Assembly: GCA_035294465.1 (NCBI GenBank)
Contig: DATGKW010000212.1
Location: 1-9,341, forward strand
DNA length: 9,341 nt
Direction: 5' to 3'
DNA from: Paraktedonobacter sp035294465
GTDB taxonomy: Bacteria > Chloroflexota > Ktedonobacteria > Ktedonobacterales > Ktedonobacteraceae
The notes beneath the pieces were generated by a model. It saw only the letters and a list, made by a program, of their open reading frames with translations, did no database searches and was not told the DNA's origin. Position numbers and translations under genes: made by a program. Shown here piece by piece: positions 6,446 through 9,341 of this stretch. The number at the start of each line of letters is the position of its first letter. Position 1 is the stretch's first letter.

Positions 6446-7270
6446 TTACGAGCGCGGGTAAGGAGTTGCGCTGCTCGGTACGGAGATACTCACTGGCTGG
6501 TCGAATTTACTAAAATTCAACTGGCCCTTCACGTCTACCGGCACGGAACTCGAACCACTCGTCTGTAAACCGGCTCCCTGCGCGAGCGCCTCTTTATCGA
6601 TCTGGGTGCTTGCATCAACGCTCATCCGATAGAGATAGGAGGTCGCAGGATCGATCCAGAGATCCACCGTACCATTTGTGATCCGATTCTGGTTACTCTG
6701 CCACTGGGACGGGAGCATCCCGTTCAATTGCGAACTTAGCGTGCTCATTTCCTGCGGAGTAAGAGTAGCTGTAATATGATCCAGTTTCTTACTATTGACG
6801 GTTTCCAGCCCTTTATCTTGCAATCTGGCATCTTGCATAGCAGAGAGAAGTTGACCCATACTCTTTGGCAATCCCTGAGAGAGATATTGCTGGGTATTGC
6901 CAGGCAGGTTACTGACGCTTGTCTGGTACCACGGGCCCGTTCCTCTCTGAGCATAGACAGTCTGTCCCGTGCTTACGATAGTGGCATGGTAATTAGGACT
7001 ACTCGACAGATCGATCTTCGTCTCGTTAGAACGCGCAGCATCAGCCGTCCCGTTGACACTATACGTGAGACTGCTGCTACCGGCATGAACAACCTCAGAT
7101 GATGTAAGATCAGCATGAAGCGAGTTGAGTTTGATCATCGCATCTGCGCTCTTCTTGATCGTCTGCGATGGTGAATTCGCTGCGCTTACGGTAGCACCAC
7201 CGAGGCTGAACACACAAAGCGTCGCCATTATACCGGTAAGTATCAAGCCCTTCATCACTTTTCTTAACAT
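6446..7270 (-). CDS. Secreted LppX/LprG-like protein
   Basis: This is a 274-residue exported protein. It starts at ATG 7270 with GAAAGG eight bases upstream; M6 is a possible alternative. Residues 1-30 are a signal peptide ending VSA/AN. The mature part opens with a helix (SPSQTIKKSADAMIKLNSLHADL) followed by alternating strands, including VYAQRGTGPWYQTSV and, later, VDLWIDPATSYLYRMSVDAS. This order resembles the LolA-like fold of the LppX_LprAFG family, which in mycobacteria carries lipids or lipoglycans across the cell envelope. Members are usually lipoproteins, but here no lipobox cysteine is seen: the only early Cys, in MATLCVF, lacks the LAGC pattern. It may be released or held by its signal sequence. 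It is convergent with the CBM2 pair and divergent from the right-hand glycosyltransferase, so it is probably a single-gene unit. The family call is from fold-like pattern only. Confidence 0.7.
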   Translation of the reverse strand: MLRKVMKGLILTGIMATLCVFSLGGATVSAANSPSQTIKKSADAMIKLNSLHADLTSSEVVHAGSSSLTYSVNGTADAARSNETKIDLSSSPNYHATIVSTGQTVYAQRGTGPWYQTSVSNLPGNTQQYLSQGLPKSMGQLLSAMQDARLQDKGLETVNSKKLDHITATLTPQEMSTLSSQLNGMLPSQWQSNQNRITNGTVDLWIDPATSYLYRMSVDASTQIDKEALAQGAGLQTSGSSSVPVDVKGQLNFSKFDQPVSISVPSSATPYPRS

Positions 7271-7339
7271 TCAAACTGCCTTTCGTTAAGTAGAGCAACA
7301 GTAAACTACTATTTATAGATACGTTTCTCTTTCATAAAC

Positions 7340-7355
7340 ATATACTCATGTATAT
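7340..7355. promoter_or_regulatory. Small AT-rich palindrome upstream of the LppX-like gene
   Basis: ATATAC and GTATAT pair around TCAT. Its place about 70 bases upstream of the minus-strand start would suit a regulator site. The low-complexity sequence makes chance likely. Confidence 0.25.
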
Positions 7356-7376
7356 ACGAACTTACTCTCTTTTAAA

Positions 7377-7436
7377 GAGCCAGTTCTCGCTTTCTCACGA
7401 GATTTATTGTTTCTCGATTTTGGCGAGCACTGGCTC
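7377..7436. repeat. Nested long inverted repeat
   Basis: The 14-base arms at 7377-7390 and 7423-7436 (GAGCCAGT...CTCGC type) pair with one mismatch, enclosing a second stem CGAGA (7398-7402) with TCTCG (7412-7416). A pyrimidine-rich run TCTCCTTTTGTCTTCTTTTC follows on the plus strand, so a rightward transcript could end here. No rightward gene lies just upstream, however. Confidence 0.65.
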
Positions 7437-7481
7437 TCCTTTTGTCTTCTTTTCGGGACCTCACAAAAGCTTTGTGAAGTC

Positions 7482-7499
7482 GAGCAACGGCCGTTGCTC
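7482..7499. repeat. Perfect 18-bp palindrome
   Basis: GAGCAACGG is followed directly by its complement CCGTTGCTC, then TTCTTTC. As RNA it gives a 6-bp stem with a CGGCCG loop and a weak T-rich tail. As DNA it could be a dimer binding site. It lies 88 bases upstream of the GTG at 7588. Confidence 0.65.
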
Positions 7500-7537
7500 T
7501 TCTTTCATCGGCGTATTATACTAGAGCCGAGTTTATA

Positions 7538-7573
7538 TGGCCTGGATGAGAAAATCTCATCTCTCCGGCCAGG
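7538..7573 (+). promoter_or_regulatory. Leader hairpin just before the right-hand glycosyltransferase gene
   Basis: TGGCC (7538-7542) can pair with GGCCA (7567-7571), or CCTGG (7541-7545) with CCAGG (7569-7573). An inner stem TGAGA (7547-7551) pairs with TCTCA (7555-7559) around AAA. The structure ends four bases before the ribosome binding site at 7577, so it could influence translation start. Confidence 0.4.
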
Positions 7574-7576
7574 AAC

Positions 7577-7581
7577 GAGGG
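7577..7581 (+). promoter_or_regulatory. Ribosome binding site supporting the GTG start at 7588
   Basis: GAGGG lies six bases before the GTG. The first in-frame ATG (7627) has no comparable site and would remove the basic residues before the first membrane segment. Confidence 0.7.
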
Positions 7582-7587
7582 AAACGA

Positions 7588-9341
7588 GTGTTAAAGTTTA
7601 AGAAGAGCATAACAAGATGGTGGCATATGCTGGCCCTGGGGATCACGGCTGTGCTGGGCCTGGCCGTGCGCCTGTATGGCCTGGATTGGGATAATATGCT
7701 GTCCCGCTATCAGTGGCTCGCGCATCTCTACGGACCAGGTTCGGCCCAGGGCACGAATTTTCACCCCGACGAGCGGCAGATTATGTATCAGGTGGTGAAG
7801 TTAAGCTGGCCGACAAGCTGGGCGCAGTTTTTTGACGAAGCCCATTCGCCGCTCAATCCACACTTTTTTGCCTACGGCAACTTTCCGCTCTATCTCCTGG
7901 CAAGCATCGGCAATCTTCTTTCGCATATTTCTCCCACGCTGGCGGACTTCGCCCACTTGACGCTGACCGGGCGGGCGCTTAACGCGCTATTCGACACCGG
8001 CACGATTCTGCTTACCGCCTGGCTGGCGCTGCTGTTGACACCCGATCCCACGCCTGGGCGCAGGCGCGCGTGGTCGGTGGCTCTGCTGGCCGCCGCCTGC
8101 GTGGCCTTTACGCCCTTTGAGGTGCAGCAGGCGCACTTCTATACGGTTGATACACTCCTGCTCTTTTTCGTGGTGCTGGCGGTGCTGGCCTGCGTGAAGC
8201 TGATACGGACGGAGAAGCCGGTGCGCTGGTCGCTGATGGTAGGGCTGGGCTATGGCCTGGCGCTGGCTACCAAGACGAGCGCGGCTCCCCTGGCGCTGCC
8301 GCTGCTGGTGGCGCTGGTCCTGCGCTGGTATCACCGGCGCGATTTCTGGGAATTCTTCATTCCTCTCATCTATGCCGGCTGCGCAACTATCCTGGTCTTT
8401 GTCGTGGCTATGCCCTACGCCCTGCTCGACTTCAACGAATTCTGGTCGCAGGTCTCATACCAGGGCGATCTCGCGCGCGGCCTGATCGATCTGCCCTACA
8501 CGCGCCAGTTCGCCGGAACGATCCCTGTGGTCTACGAAGTGCAAAACATGGTGCTCTGGGGCATGGGTCTGCTGCTGGGCGTGGCCGCGCTGGCCGGCCT
8601 GCTCTGGCTCTGCTGGAAGCTCTGGCGGCACGAAATGGCAAGCTGGCTGGTACCGCTCTCCTGGGTTCTGGTCTATGGAGGCATTAACTGTACCTTCTTC
8701 ACCAAGTATATGCGCTATATGCTGCCGGTCTACCCGTTCCTGGTGTTGATGGGCGCTTGTATGCTGATCTCGCTGGCCACACTCGATACTACAAACTGGC
8801 GCATGAACTGGGCACGATATGCCAGGGTTGGCTCGTATGTCCTGATCGGCCTGGTGCTGGCCGGCACGCTCTTCCAATGCCTGGCCCTGGACAACGTGTA
8901 CAGTCAGCCCAATACGCGCATCTTGCTCTCGAACTGGATCTATACTCATCTCAAGCCCGGCACGGTGCTGACCTACGAGCAGTGGGACGATGCCATGCCC
9001 GTCGCAACCCCCGGACACGATCCCTCGATCTATCCGCAGGCGACCTACACCGCCGGCGGCCAGACCAGCACGGGCCTGCCGCTCTACGACGACGACACGG
9101 TTGCCAAAGCCCAGACCATCGCGACTATTCTGATGCAGGCTGGCGCGATCACCATGCCCACCGACCGCCTGGATAAATCGATCCCGCGCCTGCCCGAACG
9201 CTACCCTCTGACGATCCACTATTATAACTTGCTCTTCAGCGGCCAGCTTGGCTTCCACCTGGCCGCGCAGTTTGTGGTACGCCCCAGCTTCCTGGGCATT
9301 ACGCTCGACGATAGCGGCTCCGACGAAAGCTACACAGTCTT
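7588..9341 (+). CDS. PMT/ArnT-like membrane glycosyltransferase (partial, 3' end beyond window)
   Basis: The frame is open for 584 codons to the window edge. A basic start (MLKFKKSITRWWH) precedes the first membrane segment. The first outer loop carries FHPDERQIMY with D61 and E62, the acidic pair typical of PMT_2-type enzymes (GT39/GT83 relatives), which move sugars from polyprenyl-phosphate donors at the outer membrane face. Later family-like marks are NPHFFAYGNFPLYLL, ATKTSAAPLALP (K229) and FFTKYMRYMLPVYPF (K373, R376), among many hydrophobic segments to about residue 430. From about 432 the chain turns soluble (SNWIYTHLKPGTVLTYEQWDD), as in family members with an outer C-terminal domain. 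Acceptor and donor cannot be told from sequence. Its divergent neighbour is the LppX-like gene. It shares the general family with the left-edge gene but not its long N-terminal extension. Confidence 0.85.
   Translation, partial: MLKFKKSITRWWHMLALGITAVLGLAVRLYGLDWDNMLSRYQWLAHLYGPGSAQGTNFHPDERQIMYQVVKLSWPTSWAQFFDEAHSPLNPHFFAYGNFPLYLLASIGNLLSHISPTLADFAHLTLTGRALNALFDTGTILLTAWLALLLTPDPTPGRRRAWSVALLAAACVAFTPFEVQQAHFYTVDTLLLFFVVLAVLACVKLIRTEKPVRWSLMVGLGYGLALATKTSAAPLALPLLVALVLRWYHRRDFWEFFIPLIYAGCATILVFVVAMPYALLDFNEFWSQVSYQGDLARGLIDLPYTRQFAGTIPVVYEVQNMVLWGMGLLLGVAALAGLLWLCWKLWRHEMASWLVPLSWVLVYGGINCTFFTKYMRYMLPVYPFLVLMGACMLISLATLDTTNWRMNWARYARVGSYVLIGLVLAGTLFQCLALDNVYSQPNTRILLSNWIYTHLKPGTVLTYEQWDDAMPVATPGHDPSIYPQATYTAGGQTSTGLPLYDDDTVAKAQTIATILMQAGAITMPTDRLDKSIPRLPERYPLTIHYYNLLFSGQLGFHLAAQFVVRPSFLGITLDDSGSDESYTV

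Larger units (their letters stand above)
7271..7587. other. Divergent spacer rich in inverted repeats, no gene seen
   Basis: This 317-base stretch separates divergent starts at 7270 (minus) and 7588 (plus). Its left half is AT-rich and should hold the leftward promoter; on the minus strand TATAAA (7317-7312) is a possible -10 without a clear -35. Its right half holds three inverted repeats (7377-7436, 7482-7499, 7538-7573). A TATACT (7341-7346) lies inside the small palindrome at 7340-7355. I find no open frame with a good start site. Confidence 0.6.

Noticed and set aside
8455..9258. Minus-strand open frame of 267 codons
   Set aside because: It lies wholly antisense to the right-hand glycosyltransferase, whose frame is open throughout with family motifs; the antisense product is compositionally odd and has no good start site.

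Overview
The window holds six genes and looks like chromosomal DNA of a GC-rich, probably Gram-positive-type soil bacterium. Proline/threonine-linked family 2 carbohydrate-binding modules (CBM2), GTG starts with good Shine-Dalgarno sequences, large PMT-type glycosyltransferases and an LppX-like secreted protein together suggest Chloroflexota of the Ktedonobacteria type. An actinobacterium is the main alternative. This placement rests on recalled family distributions, not on a search.

Layout: (1) 1-1230, minus strand: the N-terminal 410 codons of a membrane protein running off the left edge, ending in the start of a PMT/ArnT-like glycosyltransferase domain. (2) 1231-1894: a 664-base control region with a near-consensus sigma-70 promoter (TTGACA, 17 bp, TATTCT) and two exact copies plus one shortened copy of the palindrome AAGGAAAGTTTTCCTT. 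(3) 1895-4606, plus: a secreted 903-aa protein with an N-terminal CBM2, a Pro/Thr linker and a large glycosidase-like region, probably an (alpha/alpha)6 barrel. (4) 4607-4720: a strong three-tier hairpin. (5) 4721-6277, plus: a secreted 518-aa protein with an HExxE putative metallopeptidase-like domain, a Pro/Thr linker and a C-terminal CBM2 that is 84% identical to the first. (6) 6278-6445: a convergent spacer with a 14-bp perfect hairpin. (7) 6446-7270, minus: a secreted LppX/LprG-like protein. (8) 7271-7587: a divergent spacer with three inverted repeats. (9) 7588-9341, plus: a second PMT-type glycosyltransferase, open at the right edge.

The centrepiece is the pair at 1895-6277. Two exported proteins carry nearly the same cellulose-binding module at opposite ends. 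They appear to be transcribed from one regulated promoter and are separated only by a structured RNA element. The inferred role is joint delivery of a glycan-cleaving enzyme and a possible peptidase to cellulose-rich plant material, under control of a repressor recognising the repeated palindrome. Neither catalytic activity can be assigned from sequence alone. The two edge genes are membrane glycosyltransferases that probably use polyprenyl-phosphate sugars; nothing links them directly to the cellulose-binding pair.
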